Of a stretch of 64,000 nt of DNA, positions 11,701 through 21,562 are shown in pieces; the first letter of the stretch is position 1, and every line of letters begins with the position of its first letter. The DNA comes from Actinostola sp. cb2023 (Eukaryota > Cnidaria > Anthozoa > Actiniaria > Actinostolidae), in assembly GCA_033675265.1 (NCBI GenBank), contig JAUJYZ010000492.1, positions 1 to 64,000 of the forward strand, given 5' to 3'. The position numbers were made by a program, and so were the translations under genes. The notes beneath the pieces are model-generated. The model was not told the DNA's origin and did no database searches. It was given only the letters and a program-made list of their open reading frames with translations.

Positions 11701-13307
11701 ATAGTAACTTCATGAGGGAGATTAGAACTAATCGTCCCTCATGTTTAGCAATGAGGTTTGATTACAGCAGTGAGTCTTCTACTGCTGGGAGGGATGTTAG
11801 AGATTAAACGTCCCTCTAAAAACAAAGAAAACCGAGGAAATCATGATAATTATTATTGATTATACAGTGTTTGTCTCTGACTTCTGTTTTTTTATATAGA
11901 TGTTTCGGCCATTAGAAGTCAGAGACAAACACTGTATAATCAATAATGTATCGTAAACCTGACTGCAACTTCAAGATATATATCATGATAATTATTACTT
12001 TTATGTAATAATATGTATATTGGTGTTTAGTATATGTGTATGTAGGTGCGTTTTTAAGAAATATATATTATTATTATTATTATGTGCAGTGTATGTGCAG
12101 TGTTACATGTATCTTACTTTGAAGTTGAATAAGTCCATTTTGTATGTAAAGATATACTTTCTATGTCCTGTTAGAAAACAGAGGGCATTAATTTCATGAT
12201 TAAATAAATTGTACAGTATGTATACATACACCTATTCTTGGCTTTCACATGACGTCATCAAAAAGCTAAAATCCAAACTATTCACCTCACAAAACTGTTT
12301 GTTGGATATGTTGTTTATATCGTTATAAGAAAATTCTTACCAAAATAATTTTGTAATTTAGATGTTTGGTTTTCGTTTTATTGCGAGTCAAATTCTGTCA
12401 CGCAATACAGTCACACATTTTCAAAAGCCATGGATAGAAATAGGAAAATTCGTTTGAAATAATACGATTTTAACTTTGTAGATGATGGGTAACTTTATTT
12501 TGATGAAAATAGCTATTGAAAAATTGAAGTATTTGCAATTAAACATGATTTTCAGTCTTCGTGATTTGGGGGTACTCAGCCATTTTTTGGGTAGGGGTGT
12601 GCTGCCTTTTTTTTATTTTTTTATTTTTTTATTATCATTTACAATTACAATAGAGTACAATACAACCATATCGTACAACCGTACGTCTTTTTACAATTAT
12701 ATAAATATTAACTATTACAAAATGGTGTGCCGCCATGATCCCAGAAACCTTACCCTATCCCAGACCTAAAAACGGAAATTTTCCGTACCCTATCCCAGAC
12801 CTAAGCTTCAAAATCTATACCCTATCACAGACTAAAATTGAAAGTTTGTGACCAATTTGAAGCTAAGAATTTTTATTTTGCTGCTACGATAATTTATAAA
12901 CATTAGAGATCTTCAAATGTTCGTAAAAATGCAAAAAGAATGATAAATACTTGTTTCGCTGTAAAAACATACCCTATCCCAGACCTAAGCTTGAAAATCT
13001 ATACCCTATCCCAGACCTGAGAAGCTCGAAAACCATACCCTATCGGGTGGCACATGCCCGTATAGCTTATATAGGGTAGTACACCCCCCCCCCCCCCCCC
13101 CCGGGTTATCATAGCATACATTGTAATTCTGCACACTTCTTCTTGGACGAACAATACTGCATTAGCCATGATGATTATTAGCTGATTGATTTGTATTTGG
13201 CTTTCAATTTTATATGATAACATTGTAGGTGTATGTATCAATAATGCACATTATAACCTTTCCCTCCCACTTCCTCCCTCCCTCCCCCCCCCCCCCCCCC
13301 CGTATAG

Positions 13308-13348
<41 letters not shown>

Positions 13349-14093
13349 TGGGTTATCATAGCATAATTCTGCACACTTCTTCTTGGACAAACAATACTGC
13401 AGTAGCCATGATTATTAGCTGATTGATTTGTATTTGGCTTTCAATTTTTATATGATAACATTGTAGGTGTATGTATCAATAATGCATATAACCGTTCCCT
13501 CCCACTTCCTCCCTCCCCCCCCCCCCCCCCCCCCCCCCCCTCCCCACAGATGCATGTGTACTTGTTGTCCATGCATGTAGAAATCTTGAGCTCTGTTTAC
13601 AAGACTAATGGCTAAATACACTATACTTACTATAGTTCGTTGGCCTTTTAACTTGATTTTTATTCCTCTTACAGAAAGAAAACCAAAAGTGTCAATGCGT
13701 AGATCCAGGTGGACAAAGTATCGAGCTAGAATTTCGACAACCTTGGCAAAGAATCTGTGAATTGAAGGGAAAGAGTACAACAAGTCTTCAACTTTTGGTT
13801 GGAGAGAAATAAAAAAAGTAAAATAAAAAAAACAATATTTTGGTTCCCAATTTTGCTCAAGTAAATACGCTACACAAGTAAATACGCTATGCTGAATCAG
13901 TACCACGAAGTACAATAATTGTGCAGCAGTACTGTGGATAAGTATGGTCAACGTCAATCAATGGTCTTTGACACAGAATTGAGAATTGTCAAAACGAGAC
14001 AACAAAACATCAAAATTGAGACACTTACCTGCCTAGAAAGACTGCAGAAAGAAACACTACCAATAGAAGAGCTACAGCATGGACAAGCACCAT
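6896..14093 (-). CDS. BLTP2: BLTP2 / KIAA0100 (Hobbit, SABRE) lipid transfer protein, 5' exons only
   Basis: The amino end of a bridge-like lipid transfer protein, a family forming long hydrophobic grooves at ER-plasma membrane contacts. Exons found in transcript order: 14093-14029, 13754-13631, [one missing], 10983-10880, 8949-8900, 8170-8055, 7742-7694, 6991-6896. Exon 1 encodes MVLVHAVALLLVVFLSAVFLG, an N-terminal membrane anchor close to the KIAA0100 start (LSALFLGRW). Exon 2 (ARYFVHLDLRIDTFGFLS) fits the chorein-like start of that protein. Later exons follow its hydrophobic pattern, including LLCQ against IFCQ and ILFGKTEF against LCFGEVRI. Splice phases agree across every junction from 10983 to 6896. 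The phase step from 13631 (0) to 10983 (2) requires one unseen exon in 10984-13630. The remaining ~2000 residues should follow below 6896 but are not there. Identity is strong for exons 1-2 and moderate for the rest. Confidence 0.75.
7018..7326. repeat. (AAGAAT)n microsatellite
   Basis: About 300 bases of aagaat hexamers with a few degenerate units between 7080 and 7165, in the BLTP2 intron between exons 7742-7694 and 6991-6896. Long Leu-Ile reading frames here are products of the repeat. Confidence 0.95.
8220..8795. repeat. Composite (AAT)n/(ATG)n microsatellite with higher-order structure
   Basis: Blocks of aat and atg trinucleotides alternate, separated by aattaataattaataa spacers, in repeated modules of about 90-120 bases. 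The regular alternation suggests duplication of a compound unit, not simple slippage. It lies in a BLTP2 intron. Confidence 0.95.
9140..10815. repeat. 1.7-kb minisatellite, unit ~16 bp
   Basis: More than 100 degenerate units of type taggagggatgggtgg, interspersed with taggagggaggctgtgg variants, in the BLTP2 intron between exons 10983-10880 and 8949-8900. It is strongly strand-asymmetric (G-rich on +). A short opposite-strand island, ctaccatccatccctcc, lies at 11175-11210. Proline/serine-rich reading frames on the minus strand are repeat artefacts. Confidence 0.95.
11091..11287. repeat. Foldback element
   Basis: The terminus aatagcatgacatgagggtg is matched by caccc...tgtcatgctatt, with a second paired block gattagtgattaaatttcc / acatttaatcactaatc. 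It is non-coding and sits in the missing-exon interval of BLTP2. Confidence 0.75.
11640..11830. repeat. Small foldback with cgtccctcat arms
   Basis: gaggga...gattacagtagttctaa...cgtccctcat recurs in both orientations (11640-11760) and is followed by related gattacagcag...cgtccctc sequence. Short arms suggest a degenerate MITE. Confidence 0.5.
11852..11947. repeat. Perfect 34-bp hairpin with 28-nt loop
   Basis: Positions 11852-11885 and 11914-11947 are exact reverse complements (arms begin attattgattatacagtg). The loop is 11886-11913. No mismatch is seen in the 34 bp. It lies in a BLTP2 intron. Confidence 0.85.
12595..13080. repeat. Dispersed repeat with ccctatcccagacct motif
   Basis: The decamer-like motif taccctatcccagacct appears several times, followed by cggcacatgcccgtatagc and a poly-C tail. 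A relative with the same motifs and ending lies at about 55990-56310. It looks like an old dispersed element with no coding potential. Confidence 0.6.
13083..13545. repeat. Tandem duplication framed by poly-C tracts
   Basis: A ~155-base block (gggttatcatagcata ... tatcaataatgca) occurs at 13103-13260 and again at 13349-13495 with a few differences. Each copy is bounded by poly-C tracts (13083-13102, 13286-13348, 13517-13540). The minus strand of the block reads open for ~35 codons, but no splice sites with the phases needed by BLTP2 are present. Confidence 0.8.
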
Positions 14094-14667
14094 TTTAACA
14101 ACAACGAAACCTAATTTAACGGAATAGAACTTTGGAGTCAGAATGTGCCTCCATGTTTTGATGCGTGAAAGCTTTGTGCGCATAGAATAATGGTGTGTGT
14201 TACTGACCACATTGTGGGTTTTCCCTTGAGCACGTTGATAGAGCACTGCTAGTGGTGGTAATCGCGGACTCTTGGCTGATTATTCAGGCCTTCTGGTATA
14301 TAAGTAGTAGCGCTGGCTCGTAGTTGGGTTGATTCAAAGGGGATTTGTTTCCATTTTCAGGGGGTTGGAGTTTTTTTGACATCTTTTAATTTTTATTTTT
14401 TTTGACTTATTTTAAAAAGTTTTGAACATCTTCTTTGCTCAGTTCTCTGGCACCGGTTTGGCTTCAGATCACGACGTCCGTTCTCTTATTCTCCAACCAA
14501 GTATATCCTGAATAACAAAATATGCGCCCAACAAATCCCAAACCCTTTAAATTTCGCCTGCATGCACTCGGGGGTTTGCTTGGATTTCGGCAAACTGACT
14601 GAGGTGACGGCATTATCATTTTGTTTCGAGTCAGCTAGATTGGCTATGCGCTCAAAATCTAAAAGTG

Positions 14668-14758
14668 ATTAGCGCTATCCACCGGATAAGTCTTATCCAA
14701 TGGATAAAAATGATGCAGTTATCCAATAAATTTTATCCGTTGGATAGGACTTATCTGG
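14668..14758. repeat. ggataagt foldback element, copy 1
   Basis: gcgctatccaccggataagt is paired with its near inverse complement ttggataggacttatc, with the central motif atgcagttatccaataa. Other copies are at 47214-47347 and, cut by the window end, 63941-64000. Confidence 0.85.
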
Positions 14759-15204
14759 GGGACCAGGTCAGTAATTAACGAGAATTAATGAGAAGCCGGC
14801 GACAAGTAATTCAGTGAAATTGCTTACTTAAAAGAACTTAATACTCAATTATCATTTTGTAGTTTAATACATAGAATCTTTTTACATTTTACATAATTGG
14901 CCAATGGTCGAACTTTGGACAGTTGATACAGGTGAGTTGTATACCATGGTATATCCCACGTATCACTTGTATATTTTCCGCTAAGCATACATGCGAGCTT
15001 TTATGCAAGTGTGTATGCATAGAAACTGCTAGACTTTCTAAAAGTCCTCAGCTCTTCTTTTTTTTTTTACTGGCGGGACTGAGGACTTTTCATCTCTGCT
15101 TCGCGCCATTTTTACCGACGGGTTTTTCAGTCGGTGAATACATTATATCAAACAGCCAATCAGAACGCCTTGGTGAAGAGATGTCAATCAAGTATGTAAA
15201 TAGC

Positions 15205-15300
15205 TTAGAATAATAATAATAATAATAATGTTTATTGCTTATATTGCGCATTTTAACATTTGAATATGATCAAATGCGCATTACACAACACTAGAAATAA
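15205..15300. repeat. Repeat tail, opposite orientation to 3545-3630
   Basis: An (aat)n run is followed by gtttattgcttatattgcgc and aatgcgcat-type sequence, the reverse of the block at 3545-3630. Two dispersed copies support a short interspersed element. Confidence 0.5.
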
Positions 15301-15734
15301 TTATATACAAATGATAAAAAATGTTCAAACCTTACTAACTTACGAAAACTACCCCCCCCCCCCCCCCTAAACTAAATTAGAACAGAATAAAAAGAATGAA
15401 AAGCCGCCCTATATAATTATTCATATTTTGATTTGTCTCCGCCCCCAAAAGTCGATTACGTCAAAATTGTCGACATATTTGGAGCGAAACGGAAATCGAA
15501 TCCCTGCAAGGGAAACAAGTCGCCCACTCGCGCGGTCGCTCGTAAATTCTCGCGCTTCGCGCTCGCCAAGTTCTCTTTCTATGGGCAGGGAGAAAAAGAG
15601 AGTGGACGACTTGTAGCAAGTCTAAGAAACTGCAAGTGACAAGTGGGTTATTCCATGGTGATACAACAAGAAACCATGTTTTTGCATAACTCATTTATCT
15701 CACATCATAGACAACTTATCAGAATAAGCACGCG

Positions 15735-16056
15735 TTTAGCCACTTTGGAAACGAGTAAAGGACTGGGAACGAGTTTTTAGAATTAATCTAATTTAGAAAT
15801 GATAGCATATCAGAATTGGTAAGTTTCAGGAGTTTGATAGGGTTTGGACAAGTAGTAAATGAACTGCAGACATTCAAAAACTGCAAAAACTGCAAATGAA
15901 GGGGACGCTTGTCTGACATACATTTCTTTGTAAATTTTGAGTTGTTTGGAAAGCTGTTTCGAAACTTTGTAAACTTACTAATTCTGACATGTTCTTTAAT
16001 TTCTTCATTATTCTAAAAACTCGTTCCCAGTCCTTTACTCGTTTCCAAAGTGGCTA
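15735..16056. repeat. Foldback element
   Basis: Terminal arms of about 45 bases: gccactttggaaacgagtaa at 15737 pairs with tactcgtttccaaagtggc near 16050. It is immediately followed by a second, unrelated foldback. Confidence 0.8.
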
Positions 16057-16082
16057 ATATCTGAACGGTATGCAGGGTACAA

Positions 16083-16421
16083 AATAGACCTTTTTACCGA
16101 TACGGCGGCCATTTTGGATTCCATTGTTTTGGCTAAAACATTAATGGGATGCTCAGGGTGCAAATGACCCAAAAACTGTAGAGAGTGGAGTCGCGTCAAT
16201 ATATTATTTTTCTATTTCACTCTAGCCATAGTGTTGTATGACTTAATATCTACATGTGTTCAGTGTATTGTTGTATAATTTTGTACAAATTCATTGCTTT
16301 AAATTAGGTTTTCGTAGTTTTTCATGGCCAAATGGTTACTACGTGTTACTAGCTTGCACCCTGGGCATCCCATAATCCATAATTCAAGATGGCCGCCGTA
16401 TCGGTAAAAAGGTCTATTGAT
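16083..16421. repeat. Foldback element
   Basis: Arms contain aatagacctttttaccgata and cggcggccattttgga, and are matched by tggccgccgtatcggtaaaa near 16390-16420. It abuts the preceding foldback, so two independent insertions lie side by side. Confidence 0.8.
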
Positions 16422-16947
16422 CATGGATTTCTAGTTTAATTCCAAGTAAAGGGTTAATTGAAGCGCGCGCGATTGATTTTCTATACTAAAATGTGGGATA
16501 AAGAATATGACTAAATCCAGCATAAAATTACGTGTAAATTCAACCGGGTCGCAAAAACAGTATGGTGGCAATGAACGATACAACAAAAAGTTGAAAAGAT
16601 TTCAGGGAAAACAAAATACGAACGCAAAGTCAGTAACGAACAATGCGAAACTCTTTACTTCAAATCTGAGATGCGCTTTGGGTGTTAAAAGTACTGCATA
16701 TAGCTTTCAAAACCTTAGTAAAGTTCAGTTTTTCGAATTTGGTGAAGAGGTGAGTTCGAGAGCAATTGCTTTCCTAGTCAAAGTTAGAACATGTTCAAAT
16801 CAAATCAATGAGACTATCTGGTAAACATGTCAGGGGTATTGTATTACATATCCGAGCTGCCACCACAGAGTATTTGTGAATAGTATATGGTATAGTTTTC
16901 ATCAGTTTATGAGCTTATGCCGCAAATCAAACTGATGGATAGATGTA

Positions 16948-17690
16948 CACACAGGTAGCCCAAGCTGTGTATCAGTACATTATTATAAGATAATGTATGT
17001 GGATAATGTCAATAAAATCAATAAGATAATAAAGGTAAAATAAAATCCTCGATCTATAAAATCGTCTGTATTTTTATAATCATTCCTTTATTGCAGATTT
17101 GAAGCGATTTGGACGAGAATTGAGCGAGTTATATCACAGGCAGCCCAACCATTGCTTTTGAGGCTACTAAATAATTCAAAAAATGATAATTGCGTCTTTT
17201 TTTGATGGGTTCCCTGTGGTAAAGCGAGCGCGCGCGCAATACATATGTTGGGTTCCCTGTGCTGAGTAATGTCCTATGTTGGGCTTCCTGTGTGCCTCCT
17301 GCATTTGCTGCGGGATTTGCTGCGGGCGCATCCCGCAGGAGGCACAGGAAGCCCAACATAGGACATTACTCAGCACAGGGAACCCAACATATGTATTGCG
17401 CGCGCGCTCGCTTTACCACAGGGAACCCATCAAAAAAAGACGCAAATATCGTTTATTGAATTATTTAGTAGCCTCAAAAGCAATGGTTGGGCTGCCTGTG
17501 GTTATATAGCCATTTTAAACTAAATCGCTTCAAATCTTCACATGCAGGCAATAGAAGGAATGATTGAAAAAGATACAGACGATTTTATAGAGGATTTTAT
17601 TTTAACTTTATTATTGATTTTATTGACATTATCCACATACATTCTCTTGTAATAATGTATTGATACACAGCTTGGGCTACCTGTGATGTA
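16948..17690. repeat. Nested foldback, cacaggnagcccaa family
   Basis: An outer inverted repeat (cacaggtagcccaagctgtg at 16951; cacagcttgggctacctgtg at 17667) encloses an inner one (cacaggcagcccaaccattg at ~17138; caatggttgggctgcctgtg at ~17482), which itself encloses a palindrome centred near 17310. Both layers end in the same motif, so related elements inserted into one another. Confidence 0.85.
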
Positions 17691-18858
17691 CATATATGTA
17701 CAGAACCTTGGTAAAGGACATGACGTCATCCAACATGGCTGCCACGTTCCACTGGAAAAAACGCCGTGGCTCAAACCTCGGAAATTCGTTAGAAATTCTT
17801 CGTTGAAATTCGTTGGAAATGTTTTGGAAATTCGTTGGAAGTTCACTTTCCAAATAATTTTCCAACTAATTCGGAAAATCTTTGGAAATGTCAAAAACCT
17901 TGGAAATTCGTTAGAGCAGTGCAAAACCTTGGGGAAATTCGTTGGAAATGTCCAAAACCTTGGACATTTAAAATGTGAAACTAATTTACGAAGTTTGAAG
18001 AGCGCACGTTTTTTCAATGTTTTTTACATAAAGACATCAACGAAACTCGCCCTCAAAAACATCTTGAAATGAAATGTAGGAGTTTACAAATCATGCAGAT
18101 CAAACTCTTGTCGGTTTTTGTCCCCGGCGTTTTGCTTTTGAAATTTGCATTTTCGAGAACGAATAGATCATTTGTACAAACGGAACTGAGGTAAATCCAT
18201 TGATTTCTGTTTCATATTTAGGAAATCTAGCCGTATTGAGATGCACGTATTCATATCACATGCCTCAAAATTATTCTGCTTTAGCCTGTGTACACATCAT
18301 CCGCTAGTCAGGGCCGGTTGAGGGGGTCGTTTTCCCCACAGAGGGAAGGGGGTAAACGGAGGATGTACACTTTACAAATTTATGATTTATGGCATGTACT
18401 AAGTACAGTACGATATTACCTCATCACATTGTGGAATCACGAGGCGAAGAAATTCTGCTAATTCGTATGGATTCACCATGGCTCTCCACCAATCAAAAAC
18501 CGAGAAATTGATATAGATTGTGATCATAAAAAGACTATTTTGCCCGCAAAAATGCTACTTTCCGCTAGAAACGCCGAATCTCAGAATCTGCTCTGATTGG
18601 TGCCCAGTCCGGCGTTATTGGTCTACCCCTTCCCATGATCCCCTTCGCACAGATCGATACTAGGTAGGAGTCAGCGGCGTCAGTGTTGAAAATGTCTGGC
18701 GGGAAACGTCAAAATTGCCTTGATATAATTTGCTTTATAAATAAAGTATTTATGAATAAAATAGAAACTGATACTCCCTCTTTCCTGCCCGAAAAAGTTT
18801 CCCACGATTACTGTTGGAACTGGATTTGGATCGGCCAGGGAAGAGAGACGGAACAGAA

Positions 18859-19461
18859 CTAGGGCCAGTAGTATTCAATATCGGCGTCGTCATCTTGGAC
18901 CTCGTTGTCGTCAGCGTCGTAAAATTCATCGTCGTCTTCATCGTCGTCGACGTCAATGTACTCGCTGGATAATGATCCATCATCCCAGTCCTCGCTGCCG
19001 GAGCAGGACATTTCGTCACTGCTACTCGTCCAGTCGCTGATATTAGTTTCTCTTGAATGCTCAATGAACGGGTTGTTAGTTGGTAGTCGGGCGTGGAGAG
19101 TACTACTTGGACTATTGTCCGCCGTCAATAATTTCCTTACCTCTTCGACCTCAGAGGCCGAAAACCCCTCCTGATGGCTCCCCATCAATTGGCGTAGAAA
19201 CTCAAGTTGCATGGCTAGATTGAAACGCGATACAGCTTGGTAATGTCTGTGAACGTGTCTTCGTTGGGATCGGCATATGATTTCTGCGTTAGTCGTGAAG
19301 GGTAGTGCGCCATTCCAGTACTCTGCTGTCGACGAGGGTACAGTCGCTACGGCTGTAGTTCTGTTAATTGAACGTCGAGCGGGGTGACGAACGACCAACA
19401 CCACTATCCTCCCATGGAATTTTTTCCCAAAGCATGTTTGAACGGTATTTGATTTCTTCAT
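18859..19461 (-). CDS. Uncharacterised 200-residue protein with acidic tail
   Basis: An uninterrupted reading frame from ATG at 19461-19459 to TAG at 18861-18859. It has a basic, hydrophobic amino end (FGKKFHGRIVVLVV), a middle resembling a helical segment (FNLAMQLEFLRQLMGSHQ, then SEVEEVRKLL) and an extremely acidic tail (DVDDDEDDDEFYDADD) ending YYWP. No family is recognised. The length, balanced composition outside the tail and lack of simple-repeat origin favour a real gene. The absence of introns and of neighbours in a recognised pathway gives no functional clue. It could be a lineage-specific gene, a retrocopy or the last exon of a larger gene. Confidence 0.55.
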   Translation of the reverse strand: MKKSNTVQTCFGKKFHGRIVVLVVRHPARRSINRTTAVATVPSSTAEYWNGALPFTTNAEIICRSQRRHVHRHYQAVSRFNLAMQLEFLRQLMGSHQEGFSASEVEEVRKLLTADNSPSSTLHARLPTNNPFIEHSRETNISDWTSSSDEMSCSGSEDWDDGSLSSEYIDVDDDEDDDEFYDADDNEVQDDDADIEYYWP

Positions 19462-20216
19462 CACGGCGTCCGTTTTTTTTTTGAATATATCAACTCAGCA
19501 ATGGCAACCTCAAGTAATGGCACAGTAGCGTTAGTTACTACGCTAATGAAGGGACTAATAACACGATACCGCACGTTTGAAGTGAGGCGCCTGCCAATGG
19601 CATACCCATATAGAACTGGGAGGGATTCATAGGAGAATTTCCGATTGGTTCATCGCATTTTCGTGTTGAGCTCCAAATAAAAGTGTCACGATTAATGGAA
19701 TATATTATAACTGACACTGATATATATTCAACAGTTTCATGTATTTCAATTATATTATACTTTAATTTATATATATTGTACATTAATATTAATGCAATTA
19801 CATTAATGCAATGTAATTAAAGTTATAAAATAAAATAAAAATATTAATGTGATAATATATTCAGCAATATTTCTGGATTCTGATTGGTCAACGGAAATTA
19901 CCATGGCAACGATAAGTAATGAGCGCTAATATTTTGAAAACAAAATGGCTGACCTGCCGCTTTGCGAACTGAAGCTAAAATATTGTCGAGGAACTTAAAA
20001 AAAATTCAAACAATTCAAACACCAAACGAGCAACACAAACTTGGGTAATATGTGTATGGCAAGACTGCAAGAAAGACATTTTAACCCGAAATTTCGTAAG
20101 GTAATTTTGCTGGGTATAGAGTCCCGGGATAGAGTGCAAACAATATATCCGTGAATTTATTCGTCATACACGTTCATTACTTAGTTGATATAGTGCCGTG
20201 TTTACACTTGAGCGCT

Positions 20217-20368
<152 letters not shown>

Positions 20369-21469
20369 CAATTTATTATAGGTGCAAATCAGAAAACTAA
20401 GGTTACCCGCTCAACAAACAATAGTTTTCCAATTTCTACCAAGGTTCTCGTTTATTTCAGTAAACCACCTGATTGTAAACACGCCTGGCCCTTAGGTGCA
20501 AATCAGGTTACCCGCTAAAGAAACAAAAGTTTTCTAATTTCTACCATATATGGTTCGGTAACTCGGCAAACCGGCATATAAAGCAAGGGTAGCATATGCC
20601 GATACAATATTCCGTCCTTTGCGGTATTGGCTTGACTGACGCTTGTTGCTTTTAACGGCGACAACATTTTTTTGAAATTGGTGTATATAAAATATAATAT
20701 TATAAAATATTTCCGACACCAGTTGTTGCAAATTGCCGAGCCACACCATCAACACATTAGATTTGAAGCGTGAACACATTTCTGCGGGCGCGTCTTGCGG
20801 GACGAGCACAGGAAGCCCAACACTCTGAAGCTCACCACGTGACCTTCTATGCATTCGCATAGGGGGTGATAGCTATTGACCCCCTACTCATTACCCTCTC
20901 CTGTTGTGATTGTCTTAGTTGCCAAGCAACGTAAAAATATTATAAACAAATCGTTAGAGAAAGACATAAAAATCCTATTTGTAAACAAATATTTCATATT
21001 GCACGTGCGCGCTCTACCACAGAAAACCCATCAAAAAGTCTTTATGCTACCTGCCAACTCTGGTTGTTTTGTGCCTCAATGGGCTCTATACCAGAACGGG
21101 TAGATCATTATTTGTCACCACAATAATTTTTCACTTGATTCGTTTGTTTGTGCCTCATAGTAGTATTTTGTTCCCTATTTTGGGTTACCTGTGGAAGAAC
21201 AGAAAGAGAGAGACCTGGGCCAAATATATATCACAACTTTTACTTTTTTACTAAGTTTTTTATTACTTGTCCCCAGTCCTGTGCGCATGCGTGAATAACA
21301 TTGCGGCATTTCTAAGATTCGCGGCTAATAGTTTTGAACTTCAAGGACTTCTAAACATTTCTAAGATTCGCGGCTAATAGTCAGTCAGTCAGTCAAAATA
21401 GATGCCGAGTAAAAATAAATGTTTTCTCTGCCGAGTTCGTGAAGAAAAATAAAAGGTTATGATAGTGAA

Positions 21470-21562
21470 AATAAATCTCGTGCCTAGAGCCCACGTTCTT
21501 CTTGGTCAGCACCGAGAGCTGACCAGGAACGTGGGCTCTGGGCACGAGATTGAGCGAAAATT
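21470..21562. repeat. Short-loop hairpin
   Basis: aatctcgtgcctagagcccac...ttggtcagc is followed after a few bases by gctgacca...gtgggctctgggcacgagatt. Arms are about 38 bases with few mismatches. Confidence 0.75.

Larger units (their letters stand above)
14094..18858. other. Intergenic, dominated by foldback elements
   Basis: No gene is recognised. The interval contains the BLTP2 promoter side (14094-~14400), one ggataagt-family element, a repeat tail near 15210, two adjacent foldbacks (15735-16421), the nested cacaggnagccc foldback (16948-17690) and an array of ggaaattcgttggaaat-like motifs at ~17770-17960. Confidence 0.6.

Noticed and set aside
13103..13260. Duplicated ~155-bp block as the missing BLTP2 exon
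   Set aside because: It reads open, but no acceptor/donor pair gives the needed phase change from 0 to 2, and the two copies disagree at the candidate donor.
16507..16824. 105-residue plus-strand reading frame
   Set aside because: No recognisable domain, no splice context, and it lies between foldback elements in AT-rich DNA; probably chance.
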